A stretch of DNA of 64,000 nt. It comes from Planctellipticum sp942493135. Lineage in GTDB: Bacteria > Planctomycetota > Planctomycetia > Planctomycetales > Planctomycetaceae. Both the position numbers and the translations under genes were made by a program. Shown here one piece after another: positions 35,550 to 43,957 of the stretch; the stretch's first letter is position 1; the number at the start of each line of letters is the position of its first letter. The DNA lies in contig OW818684.1 of NCBI GenBank assembly GCA_942493135.1, positions 5,332,001 through 5,396,000 of the forward strand, written 5' to 3'. Below the pieces are notes generated by a model, which was given only the letters and a program-made list of their open reading frames with translations, ran no database searches and was not told the origin of the DNA.

Positions 35550-36517
35550 CGGCTGCCGTCGGGACAATGCGCGGGCTCGTGCTCACGGAGACCGGGCTGC
35601 AGTTTCGCTCCGATCTGCCCGTTCCTGTGCCGTTGCCGGGGGAAGTGCTGGTGCGGGTCACGCGGGCGGGACTCTGCGAGACCGACCTGCAACTGGTGCG
35701 GGGCTACATGGGGTATCGCGGCATTCTGGGGCACGAATTCGTGGGGGTCGCCCAGTCGGGGCGCTGGGCCGGTCGGCGGGTGGTCGGAGAGATCAATTGC
35801 GCCTGCGACCGGTGTGAGCTGTGCCTGGCCGGCCTGCGAACGCACTGTCCACAGCGAACCGTGCTGGGGATTCTGGGCCATGACGGCGCATTCGCCGACT
35901 TCGTCGCGGTTCCGGAAATCAACCTGCATCCGGTCGACGACGCTCTGAGCGATGACGAGGCCGTCTTCGTGGAACCGCTGGCCGCGGCGTTTCAGATTCC
36001 GGCGCAGATCTCGCTTTCCTCCGATCAGCGTGTGGCAGTGCTGGGGGACGGGCGGCTGGGGAATCTCTGCGCCCAGGTGCTGGCGCGGATCTGTCCGGAT
36101 CTAACGGTGGTCGGCAAGCACCCGCCGAAGTTGAAGCGACTGGCGGACCTGGGGCTGCGAACCGTTCTGCTGGACCATGCTGCGGGACTGGAGCGGGCCG
36201 ATCTGGTGGTGGACTGCACCGGCTCGGGCACGGGACTGCAAACGGCGCTGCGGCTGGTGCGACCGCGGGGAACCGTAGTGCTGAAGACGACTGTGGCCGG
36301 CTCGCAGACTTTGAATCTGGCCCCCGCTGTGATCGACGAAATCACCATCGTCGGTTCGCGCTGCGGCCCGTTCCCGGCGGCGCTTGAGGCACTGGCGCAA
36401 CGGGAGATTCAGGTCGCGCCGCTGATCGACGGACGCTATCCCCTGGAGCGAGGTCTGGAGGCTTTCGAGCGTGCGGCGACCGCTCCGGTGCTCAAGCTGC
36501 TGTTCGAAGTGGCATAA
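35546..36517 (+). CDS. Zinc-dependent medium-chain alcohol dehydrogenase-like protein
   Basis: A 323-residue oxidoreductase of the MDR family. The catalytic-domain motif GHEFVGVAQ and zinc-ligand region GLCETDLQ are present, and the structural zinc cysteines appear as CACDRCELCLAGLRTHC. A nucleotide-binding segment VAVLGDGRLGNLCAQVLA follows. Such enzymes oxidise sugar alcohols or threonine-like substrates with NAD(P). Start ATG 35546 overlaps the stop of the FAH-family gene (ATGA). An internal ATG 35567 is possible but less coupled. No terminator immediately follows. Confidence 0.9.
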   Translation: MTAAVGTMRGLVLTETGLQFRSDLPVPVPLPGEVLVRVTRAGLCETDLQLVRGYMGYRGILGHEFVGVAQSGRWAGRRVVGEINCACDRCELCLAGLRTHCPQRTVLGILGHDGAFADFVAVPEINLHPVDDALSDDEAVFVEPLAAAFQIPAQISLSSDQRVAVLGDGRLGNLCAQVLARICPDLTVVGKHPPKLKRLADLGLRTVLLDHAAGLERADLVVDCTGSGTGLQTALRLVRPRGTVVLKTTVAGSQTLNLAPAVIDEITIVGSRCGPFPAALEALAQREIQVAPLIDGRYPLERGLEAFERAATAPVLKLLFEVA

Positions 36518-36738
36518 TCTGCCGAAACGCAGTGGAAAACCGCATGGCCGGGTCAAAAAACCCGGCAAACTTGTCTTGGCAGGAATGACACGCCGGGGTA
36601 TCGTTCCTCTCCCTCGTGACCGGGTTGCGAGGATCAGGTTGGAATGGGCGTCAGCCACGACGGCGGCCGATTCGACACTCCGGCGAGACCTCGTTCTCGG
36701 GAATCGCCGGTCTGCTCAAGCAGGGCAAGGAGGCCGCG

Positions 36739-37299
36739 ATGAGCTTGGGACATACACAGCATCAGCAGTGCGACGTCCAGATCCGCTGGATGATCCGGCG
36801 TGACATGGCCGAGGTGCTGGATATCGAACGTCAGAGTTTCGAGTTCTCCTGGACCGAGGAGGACTTCCTGACCTGCCTGCGGCAGCGGAACTGCATCGGC
36901 ATGGTCGCCGAGCGACAGGAACGCATCGTCGGCTTCATGATCTACGAACTGCTCAAGTCGCAGTTGCACGTGCTCAACTTTGCAGTCGCCCCCTGGTCGC
37001 GCCAGCTCGGCGTCGGCAGCCAGATGATGGACAAGCTGATCAACAAGCTGTCTCAGCAGCGCCGCCGGGAAATCGCCCTGGAAGTCCGCGAAACGAATCT
37101 CGCCGCCCAGATCTTCTTCCGCTCGCGCGGTCTGCACGCCTGCGGCGTTCTGCGCAGCCACTATAACGACACCACGGAAGACGCCTACCAGATGCGGTAT
37201 CAGCTCTATCCGGAAGACGACGCGGCTCTGCTGTTCGCTTCCCGCAACCGGATCAGCCAGTACCTGCAGACCGAAGAACCTGGCTACGACGCGGCATAG
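36739..37299 (+). CDS. rimI: RimI-like ribosomal-protein alanine acetyltransferase
   Basis: A 186-residue GNAT close to RimI: MIRRDMAEVLDIERQSFEFSWTE is the usual N-terminal helix region, NFAVAPWSRQLGVGSQMMD holds the acetyl-CoA loop, and ALEVRETNLAAQIFFRSRGL is the motif B region. RimI acetylates the N-terminus of ribosomal protein S18; orthology is likely but not proven, and the C-terminal tail of about 30 residues is longer than usual. Start ATG 36739 has an ideal GGAGG eight bases upstream. It lies downstream of unrelated dehydrogenase genes and ends before a strong terminator. Confidence 0.85.
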   Translation: MSLGHTQHQQCDVQIRWMIRRDMAEVLDIERQSFEFSWTEEDFLTCLRQRNCIGMVAERQERIVGFMIYELLKSQLHVLNFAVAPWSRQLGVGSQMMDKLINKLSQQRRREIALEVRETNLAAQIFFRSRGLHACGVLRSHYNDTTEDAYQMRYQLYPEDDAALLFASRNRISQYLQTEEPGYDAA

Positions 37300-37329
37300 T
37301 TTCGGTCGCAGCGATTTTTGAAAACAACG

Positions 37330-37369
37330 ATCCCTCCGGCGGCCCAGGCTGCCGGAGGGATTTCTTTTG
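37330..37369 (+). terminator. Rho-independent terminator after rimI-like gene
   Basis: ATCCCTCCGGC pairs with GCCGGAGGGAT around a 10-base loop, followed by TTTCTTTTG. Confidence 0.85.
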
Positions 37370-37393
37370 TGGGTCGGAAGCGGCCCAACAAAA

Positions 37394-37429
37394 GACACAG
37401 CCCGCAGCGGTCAAACTGCGGGCCGTGTC
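37394..37429 (-). terminator. Rho-independent terminator after odhB
   Basis: GACACAGCCCGCAG (37394-37407) pairs with CTGCGGGCCGTGTC (37416-37429) with one mismatch. On the minus strand it is followed by CTTTTGTTG, so it ends the odhA-odhB unit. Confidence 0.75.
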
Positions 37430-37467
37430 GAGCATTCTCGCGGGCGGCGGTTCCAGTCCGCGTGGTA

Positions 37468-38688
37468 TCAGACTTCCAGCAGCAGGCGGACGGGATTCTC
37501 GATGCAGTCCTTGATCCGCTTCAGGAACGTGACGCCTTCGCGACCGTCGACGATGCGATGGTCGTAGGTCAAAGCGAGGAACATCATCGGCCGGGCGACG
37601 ATCTGGCCGTCCTTGACCACCGGGCGTTCCTGGATGGCGTGCATGCCGAGAACGCCGCTCTGCGGCGGATTGACGATCGGAGTCGACAGCATCGAACCGT
37701 AGACGCCGCCGTTGCTGATCGTGAAGGTGCCGCCCGTCAGCTCCGCCGGCGACAACTTGCCCACCTGCGCTCGTTTGCCGAAGTCGCTGATGGCCAGTTC
37801 GATGTCGGCAAAGGTCATTCGCTCGGCGTTCCGGAGGACCGGCACGACCAGCCCCTTTCCGCCGCCGATGGCGATACCGACGTCGCAGTAGTCGTGGTAG
37901 ACGATCTCGTTCCCCTGGATCTCGGCATTGATGGCGGGGTACGCCTGCAGCGCCTCAATCGCGGCTTTGACGAAGAACGACATGAAGCCGAGCTTGATGC
38001 CATACTTTTCAGTGAACTGATCCTGGTACTGCTTCCGCAGCGACATGACCGCGGACATGTCGACCTCGTTAAAGGTCGTCAGCAGCGCCGCGTTGTGCTG
38101 CGCTTCGACGAGCCGCTGAGCGATCCGCTTGCGGATGGGGCTCATGAGCTGCCGGCGTTCGGACCGCTCGCCAACGGACTTCGCCAGAACCGTGGTCGGC
38201 GCCGGACGGGATTCGACGGCCGGGGCGGGCGCGGGAGCTGCGGCCGGTTTCGGCGCTGCCTGGCGCTGGACGTCTTCCTTAAGCAGTCGCCCGCCAGGCC
38301 CGGTCGCCTCGACTTGGCTCGCCTGCAGACCAGCTTCGTGCAGAGCGCGGGCCGCGGCCGGCATGACGCGCGTCTGGGCCGGCGCTGCAGCGGAAGGGGC
38401 CGGCGCGGCGGGAGCCGCCGCCGGGGTTCCGTTCGTTGGCGCCGGCACCGCGGACTCGTCGATCAGGGCGATCGTCTCGCCCACGGCCGCAACGTCGCCC
38501 GGCTGCTTGAGGATCTGCGTGATGACCCCTTTGGAGGGAGCCGGGACGTCGAACGTGGCTTTCTCGCTTTCGATTTCGACGACGTTTTCGTCGAGCACGA
38601 CCGCTTCGCCGACTTTCTTGCGCCATTCGCCGATAGTCACTTCGGAGATCGAATCACCGACGGGCGGCACCTTGACTTCAACGGACAT
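37468..38688 (-). CDS. odhB: 2-oxoglutarate dehydrogenase E2, dihydrolipoyl succinyltransferase
   Basis: A 406-residue core of the 2-oxoglutarate dehydrogenase complex, moving succinyl groups to CoA in the TCA cycle. The N-terminal lipoyl domain has the modified lysine in ESEKAT (Lys43). An Ala/Pro-rich linker follows, then a peripheral-subunit-binding domain (VMPAAARALHEAGL, GPGGRLLKEDV). The catalytic domain ends in TYDHRIVDGREG, with the active His and Asp. Start ATG 38688 follows GGGAG; the longer frame to 38823 overlaps odhA and is not supported. It is transcribed with odhA, 106 bases upstream. No E3 gene lies in the window. Confidence 0.96.
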   Translation of the reverse strand: MSVEVKVPPVGDSISEVTIGEWRKKVGEAVVLDENVVEIESEKATFDVPAPSKGVITQILKQPGDVAAVGETIALIDESAVPAPTNGTPAAAPAAPAPSAAAPAQTRVMPAAARALHEAGLQASQVEATGPGGRLLKEDVQRQAAPKPAAAPAPAPAVESRPAPTTVLAKSVGERSERRQLMSPIRKRIAQRLVEAQHNAALLTTFNEVDMSAVMSLRKQYQDQFTEKYGIKLGFMSFFVKAAIEALQAYPAINAEIQGNEIVYHDYCDVGIAIGGGKGLVVPVLRNAERMTFADIELAISDFGKRAQVGKLSPAELTGGTFTISNGGVYGSMLSTPIVNPPQSGVLGMHAIQERPVVKDGQIVARPMMFLALTYDHRIVDGREGVTFLKRIKDCIENPVRLLLEV

Positions 38689-38794
38689 GAACTCCCTGCC
38701 TTCTGTTCTGACTGCGACGAGGCTGCAGCATCGAAGCGGCGTCCACACGCCGGGGGGCCACAACCACGGATGAGATCCTGGGAATCGGCCAGTC

Positions 38795-41686
38795 TCAGCG
38801 GACTTCGCCGAACGCGCGGGCAATCACCTCGGCCTGTTCGTTGTCGTGGCTCTTCTTCGAGCCGGTTGCGGGACTGGCCGAAGCCGGGCGGCAGACGCCG
38901 GACAGCGGATGCCGACCATACATCTGATCGCCCCAGTGACACCGGAGCGTTCGCCAGGCGCCCATGTTTTCCGGTTCTTCCTGAACCCAGTTGACCGGCG
39001 TGCCGGTCGGATACTGCGACAGCAGCAGCTCCAGCTCCCGTTCCGGGACGGGATAGAGCTGCTCGACCCGCAGGATGGCGACGTCGTTCCGCTGCAACTG
39101 TTCGCGACGATCGGCGAGCTCGTAGTAGATCTTCCCCGAGCAGAGGAGGATCTGACGGACTTCGCTGCCGGACCGGTCGTGGAGCTGATCGCAGATGACC
39201 CGCTGGAACGTGCCGCGGCTGAGATCTTCCAGGGACGAGGTCGCCGCCTTGGACCGCAGCAGCGACTTCGGAGTCATCACGACGAGCGGCTTGCGCCAGT
39301 TCTTCAGCACCTGACGTCGGAGCAGGTGGAAGATCTGCGCCGGCGTCGTCGGATAGCAGATCTGAATATTGTCTTCCGCGGCCAGCGTCATGAAGCGTTC
39401 GAGCCGGGCGCTGGAGTGCTCGGGGCCCTGGCCTTCGAAACCGTGCGGCAGGAGCATGACGAGACCGCTGAGCCGATTCCATTTGTCTTCGGCGCTGACG
39501 ATGAACTGGTCGATGATGACCTGCGCCACATTGACAAAGTCGCCGAACTGAGCTTCCCAGACGATCAGACCTTCGGGCCAGTCGAGGCTGTAGCCATACT
39601 CGAAACCCAGCACGCCGGCTTCCGACAGGCAGCTGTTATGGATCTCGATCGGCCCCTGGTCGGCCGCCAGGTGGGCCAGCGGCATATAGGTATCGCCGGT
39701 CTCCATGTCGTGCAGGACGGCGTGCCGGTGGCTGAACGTTCCACGTTCGACGTCCTGACCGTGGAGGCGGACGCGATGCCCCTGCAGCGACAGCGTGGCG
39801 TATGCCAGCGTTTCGCCGGCCGACCAGTCGAGCGGTTCGCGCCCCTGAGCCATCGCCATCCGCTTCTGAAGGATGCCGTCAGGCTTCTTGGAGTCGCCGC
39901 CGTTGTGGAGCTTCAAGTTCGGCTTGAAGCCGGCCGGCAGGCGCGTGAGCATTTCAAGGATCTCGGCGCTCCGTTCGACCGGGACGCCGGTGTCGACATC
40001 CGGGACCTCCCGTTCGTTCCCGCCGTGGTAGCCCTGCCAGACTCCGTGCAGCATGTCCCACTTGTGAACGTATTGCGCGCTTTTCGCGACCTCCAGCTCG
40101 GATTCGAGCTGCTGCCGATGCAGCGAATTCATCCGCTCGGCTTCTTCGCGGGTCACCTCGCCCATCTTCAGCAGATGCTCGAGGTAACTCTGCCCGACTG
40201 GCGGCCGGGCCGAGATCTTCGAGTACATCTGTGGCTGCGTGAACGCGGGCTCGTCCTGTTCGTTGTGCCCGCGGCGGCGGTAGCAGTACATGTCGATGAC
40301 GACGTCGCGGTGGAAGTCGTGGCGGAAATCCATCGAGAGACGGACGACCTGGGCCACGGCCTCGGGATCTTCGCCGTTGACGTGGAAGATGGGGATCTGC
40401 AGCATCTTGGCGACGTCGCTGGCGTAGGGCGTCGAGCGTGCCTGCCGGGGCGACGTTGTAAAGCCGACCTGGTTATTGACGATCACGTGCATCGTCCCGC
40501 CGATGCGCGTGGCGTCGAGCTGGTTTAGGTTGAGCGTTTCCTGGACGATCCCTTCCCCGGGGAACGCCGCGTCGCCGTGGATCAGGACCAGCAGTACCTT
40601 CGAGCGATCCTTGTCGCCGCGGCGATCCTGCTTGGCGCGAACGCGTCCCATCCCGACGGTGTTGACGAATTCCAGGTGGCTGGGGTTGAAACAGAGCGAC
40701 AGGTGGACCTTGCGGCCGTCGCCCGAGTGCCAGTCGTTGCTGTAGCCGAGGTGGTACTTGACGTCGCCGCGGCCGACGTTGAGGTCGGGGTCGAGGTCGG
40801 CGAACTCGCGGAAAATCGCCCGCGGGCTCTTGCCCATGATGCTCGCCAGGACGTTTAAACGCCCGCGATGCGCCATGGCCACCACGATCTCCTCAATCCC
40901 CTGTTCGGCCGCCTTATAGATGGCCAGTTCGAGCAGCGGAACGAGTGTCTCGGCACCTTCGAGCGAGAAGCTCTTGGCGCCGAGGAACTTCTTCAGAATG
41001 AATTCTTCAAAGACCACCGCATCGCTGAGCCGCTTCAAAATCCGGAGCTGCTCGTCGCGCGTGAGCTGGCAACGATTCTCCGTCGCCTCCATCCGGTTCT
41101 GAAGCCACTCGCGGACCCGGGTGTCGTCGATGTGCATGAACTGCGCACCGATGGACCGGCAGTACGTGTTGCGGAGCCACTGCAGAATCTCACGCAGCGT
41201 CCGCAGATTGGGGCCGCCGAGATTCAGCGTGGAAAACGTCCGATCCATGTCGGACTCGGAGAATCCGACGAAACTGGGTTCCAGTTCCGGAACCGGATCG
41301 CGCGGCTGACCCAGCGGATCGAGCTTCGCGGCGAAGTGGCCGGTGGCCCGGTAGTTCCGAATCAGCTCCTCGACGCGTTCCTGCAGGATCGCCGCATCGA
41401 GCTGAGCGGGGGTGACCAAACCGTCGCGAATCTGCGGCGGCCGGAAGAACTGATCCGCAGCACCTTCCGAGTGCTTGCTGGCTTCGACGACGTGACGGAA
41501 GTAATCCCGCCATTCGACAGAAACGGTGTCGGGAGCTTTCAGGTACTCCTGATAAAGGCCCTCAACGTAAGAGAGGTTGGAGCTGTCGACAGCTCCAACC
41601 CCGTTGCGTTGCTCAGGCCCGGATTCTTCGCGTGGTACAGACCGAACGCCGGCCCGCGGAGGTACGAGGACTTCGGACGGACTCAT
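38795..41686 (-). CDS. odhA: 2-oxoglutarate dehydrogenase E1
   Basis: A 963-residue thiamine-diphosphate enzyme decarboxylating 2-oxoglutarate. The N-terminus SSNLSYVEGLYQEYLKAPD is the E2-binding helix. Conserved regions include GMAHRGRLN-like VVAMAHRGRLNVL, NPSHLEFVN, the diphosphate motif VLIHGDAAFPGEG and MYCYRRRGHNEQDEP. The C-terminal half carries SLSEAGVLGFEYGYSLD-type and PEHSSARLERF motifs. Length is typical of SucA/OdhA. The ATG 41686 has no good ribosome site, so the start is less certain than the rest. It heads the odhA-odhB unit, with an inverted-repeat site upstream. Confidence 0.97.
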   Translation of the reverse strand: MSPSEVLVPPRAGVRSVPREESGPEQRNGVGAVDSSNLSYVEGLYQEYLKAPDTVSVEWRDYFRHVVEASKHSEGAADQFFRPPQIRDGLVTPAQLDAAILQERVEELIRNYRATGHFAAKLDPLGQPRDPVPELEPSFVGFSESDMDRTFSTLNLGGPNLRTLREILQWLRNTYCRSIGAQFMHIDDTRVREWLQNRMEATENRCQLTRDEQLRILKRLSDAVVFEEFILKKFLGAKSFSLEGAETLVPLLELAIYKAAEQGIEEIVVAMAHRGRLNVLASIMGKSPRAIFREFADLDPDLNVGRGDVKYHLGYSNDWHSGDGRKVHLSLCFNPSHLEFVNTVGMGRVRAKQDRRGDKDRSKVLLVLIHGDAAFPGEGIVQETLNLNQLDATRIGGTMHVIVNNQVGFTTSPRQARSTPYASDVAKMLQIPIFHVNGEDPEAVAQVVRLSMDFRHDFHRDVVIDMYCYRRRGHNEQDEPAFTQPQMYSKISARPPVGQSYLEHLLKMGEVTREEAERMNSLHRQQLESELEVAKSAQYVHKWDMLHGVWQGYHGGNEREVPDVDTGVPVERSAEILEMLTRLPAGFKPNLKLHNGGDSKKPDGILQKRMAMAQGREPLDWSAGETLAYATLSLQGHRVRLHGQDVERGTFSHRHAVLHDMETGDTYMPLAHLAADQGPIEIHNSCLSEAGVLGFEYGYSLDWPEGLIVWEAQFGDFVNVAQVIIDQFIVSAEDKWNRLSGLVMLLPHGFEGQGPEHSSARLERFMTLAAEDNIQICYPTTPAQIFHLLRRQVLKNWRKPLVVMTPKSLLRSKAATSSLEDLSRGTFQRVICDQLHDRSGSEVRQILLCSGKIYYELADRREQLQRNDVAILRVEQLYPVPERELELLLSQYPTGTPVNWVQEEPENMGAWRTLRCHWGDQMYGRHPLSGVCRPASASPATGSKKSHDNEQAEVIARAFGEVR

Positions 41687-41781
41687 GAGTTTGTTTTCTG
41701 CGTCAGGCGGGCCAGTTCAGCCGGCTCGGTCGAACGACGCTCCCATGCGTCGCAGATCGAGTCGGAGCGGGCGGAGGCGAA

Positions 41782-41806
41782 ACGAATGATTGTCACATTC
41801 ATTCGT
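41782..41806. promoter_or_regulatory. Candidate operator upstream of odhA
   Basis: Perfect 8-bp arms ACGAATGA and TCATTCGT with a 9-base A+T-rich spacer, about 96 bases upstream of the odhA start. The symmetry suggests a dimeric regulator site; the regulator is not identified. Confidence 0.45.
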
Positions 41807-41972
41807 CCCATTCTACGACGATAGCAAAATCGAGGAGTTCGGGAAAATGGAACTTACGACGATTCTGGCGAATTTCCAATTGTGACGACTTTGACAGCCG
41901 CTGCCACGTCCGCCAAGCGGCAATCGCTGCCGCACTGGCTCCCATTTTACCCGACAGATCCTGAACGCAGGG

Positions 41973-43004
41973 TTACTGCCGGACCGGGACACTCTGGCTG
42001 GCCATGCGACCGAAGATCATCCGGCCCGCGCTGTTCTGGAGCACGCTGGTGACGGTGACGTCGATTTCCTTCCCGAGCAGCGCCCCCGCCTGTTCGCAGA
42101 CGACCATCGTCCCGTCGTCGAGATACCCGACGCCCTGGCCGATCGATTCCCCTTCCCGCATGACACGAATGCGGAGCTGTTCACCCGGGATGTATCGGGG
42201 ACGCAGAGCGTTGGCCACGTCGTTCAGGTTGATCACCTCGACCCCCTGGACGCTGGCCACCTTGTTGAGGTTGAAATCGTTGGTCACAACCCGGCCGCCC
42301 AGCACCTTCGCCAGGGCCACGATCCGCTGATCGACAGTCAAGCCTGCCGAAATGTCCTGGTCCTTGGCTTCGTGCATCCGCACGTCAACCTTCGGATTCT
42401 GCTGCAGCTTCGTCAGCACATCCAGCCCCCGCCGACCGCGGGTCCGCCGCAGCTTGTCGCTGCTGTCGGCGATATCCTGGACTTCTTTCAGCACGAAATC
42501 GGGCACGATCAGCTGCGTTTCCAGAATGTGCGTATCCATGATGTCCGCGATCCGGCCGTCGATCAGGGAGCTGGAATCGACGACCAGCGGCCGTCCCCCC
42601 TTGATTTCCCGGGCGAACTCGACGTACGGAATCACAAAGCGGAAGTCGTCCTTCGTCTGCAGCAGCAGCGCAATACAGATGTAGGGCAGAATAATCAGGG
42701 TGGTGCCGACGATCAGCGGCTCGAAGTCGTCCGCGATAATCGGTCGCAAAGCAAGCGTCAGCAGGTACGCCAGCAGCACGCCGATCAGCAGTCCGAAATA
42801 GATCGCCGAGATCAGGTCCAGCCGCTTTCGGGGGAAGAGGACGTCAATCAGCGTCGCCGACTGCGTGATCAGCATCATCACGATGAACGCGGGAAACGGG
42901 TACTCGGCCACGATCGTCGGGGGATTGCTCTGAGGCTGCACCATGGCGGCCGCAGCGCCGGCGCAGATAAATGCGTACAGGATCCGAACAACAATCAGCA
43001 GCAT
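41973..43004 (-). CDS. PIN-TRAM membrane protein
   Basis: A 343-residue protein with four predicted N-terminal TM helices (residues about 3-22, 36-58, 66-88, 96-115). Then comes a PIN-type nuclease domain starting VVDSSSLIDGRIADI at about residue 140, with conserved acidic residues in DSSS, DGR and TNDFNL, and a C-terminal TRAM domain from about 290 (GEQLRIRVMREGESIGQGVGYLDDG). This order matches the YacL family, whose role is thought to involve RNA binding or cleavage at the membrane. Start ATG 43004 follows GGGA. The Sm-like gene lies upstream on the same strand, after about 300 bases. Confidence 0.93.
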   Translation of the reverse strand: MLLIVVRILYAFICAGAAAAMVQPQSNPPTIVAEYPFPAFIVMMLITQSATLIDVLFPRKRLDLISAIYFGLLIGVLLAYLLTLALRPIIADDFEPLIVGTTLIILPYICIALLLQTKDDFRFVIPYVEFAREIKGGRPLVVDSSSLIDGRIADIMDTHILETQLIVPDFVLKEVQDIADSSDKLRRTRGRRGLDVLTKLQQNPKVDVRMHEAKDQDISAGLTVDQRIVALAKVLGGRVVTNDFNLNKVASVQGVEVINLNDVANALRPRYIPGEQLRIRVMREGESIGQGVGYLDDGTMVVCEQAGALLGKEIDVTVTSVLQNSAGRMIFGRMASQSVPVRQ

Positions 43005-43310
43005 GGGAGGATTCCCGAGTCAGGCGTGAGCCGGTTTCAGAGGAGCTGTGTTTCGAGCGCCCTCCTCTTGAAACCACCTTTTCTGGCAAGATCTACGTCA
43101 GCAAGCCCCGGATCTCCGGAAAAAAATGGCCGCAAAGTCAGATCGTCGCAGGACATCTCGCCGGTTCGCGAAGTCTGCGGAGCCACCTTCCCCCGTTCGG
43201 AAGCGAGTTCTCCGTATAGTATGGCCCCCTCCTGTGGAATGCCAGCCTTCGAATTCCGGGACAAACAGCGATTCGTCGAGACGCTCTGTCTGCCCCGGAA
43301 AAACCACGAG
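43005..43310. other. Intergenic region between two minus-strand genes
   Basis: A 306-base region between the Sm-like gene and the PIN-TRAM gene, both read on the minus strand. The minus strand holds a TATAC element near 43215 that may be a -10, but no convincing -35 pairs with it. Nothing else recognised. Confidence 0.35.
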
Positions 43311-43592
43311 CTAATCCACGACGGCATCGAGCGCCGACAGGCTGACGACTTCCTCGCGCCGGACATAGACCCGCTGCCGGTTCACGCGAACGCCGACGCG
43401 CTGGCATTGCACAAGGTAGTGCTCCCGGGTGGTTTTTGAATCGCGAAGATCGTGCAGATCGGCTTCGACGAGAACCAGATAACGGTGGTCGGCCCCTTCC
43501 AGCACGCCGACGCAGACGTAGGGGCTGGACAGATCGAGCACCACATTCCGACCGATCAACTCCGCGGGAATGCCGTCGGCGGGACTTGTCAT
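43311..43592 (-). CDS. Small conserved protein, Sm-like fold suspected
   Basis: A 93-residue soluble protein. The core GRNVVLDLSSPYVCVGVLEGADHRYLVLVEADLHDLRD has the strand-loop pattern of Sm-like or SH3-like small beta-barrels, followed by QRVGVRVNRQRVYVRREEV. Such proteins can bind RNA, but I cannot name the family and the fold is inferred. Start ATG 43592 with GGAAG upstream; longer in-frame starts exist. It is divergent from the response-regulator gene. Confidence 0.7.
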   Translation of the reverse strand: MTSPADGIPAELIGRNVVLDLSSPYVCVGVLEGADHRYLVLVEADLHDLRDSKTTREHYLVQCQRVGVRVNRQRVYVRREEVVSLSALDAVVD

Positions 43593-43957
43593 CGGCGCAT
43601 TTCTTCCAGGCTGAAAGTTCGTTGTCTGTCCACCACGTCGCCGATATTTTCCGCGGAACGATGCGTTCTGACAACAGTGTTGCATTCACTCCCGGAATCT
43701 TGTTGACCGCCCGCATCTTGTGACCTAGGGTTCCTTACCCTCGAAAATGCCTCGCTCCCGGCGTCGGAACGCCATCGATTCTGCGACAGTTGACCGGATG
43801 CGGAGCATCTGAGCTGCCTCGAATCGGAATGCAGACCGACTGGCTATCGCGTTTCCTGCCGCATCCCGTGGACAGACCGTCCGGACGCGACGCGGAGGAA
43901 GCCGTGCCATCCTCAGTAAGGCGCTGGATGTGGATCTGGCAAGAGAGTCTACGAGAC
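43593..43957. other. Intergenic region between divergent genes
   Basis: A 365-base region with the divergent promoters of the Sm-like gene and the response-regulator gene. A small inverted repeat AGGGT-TCCTT-ACCCT occurs at 43727-43741. No other structure is clear. Confidence 0.4.
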
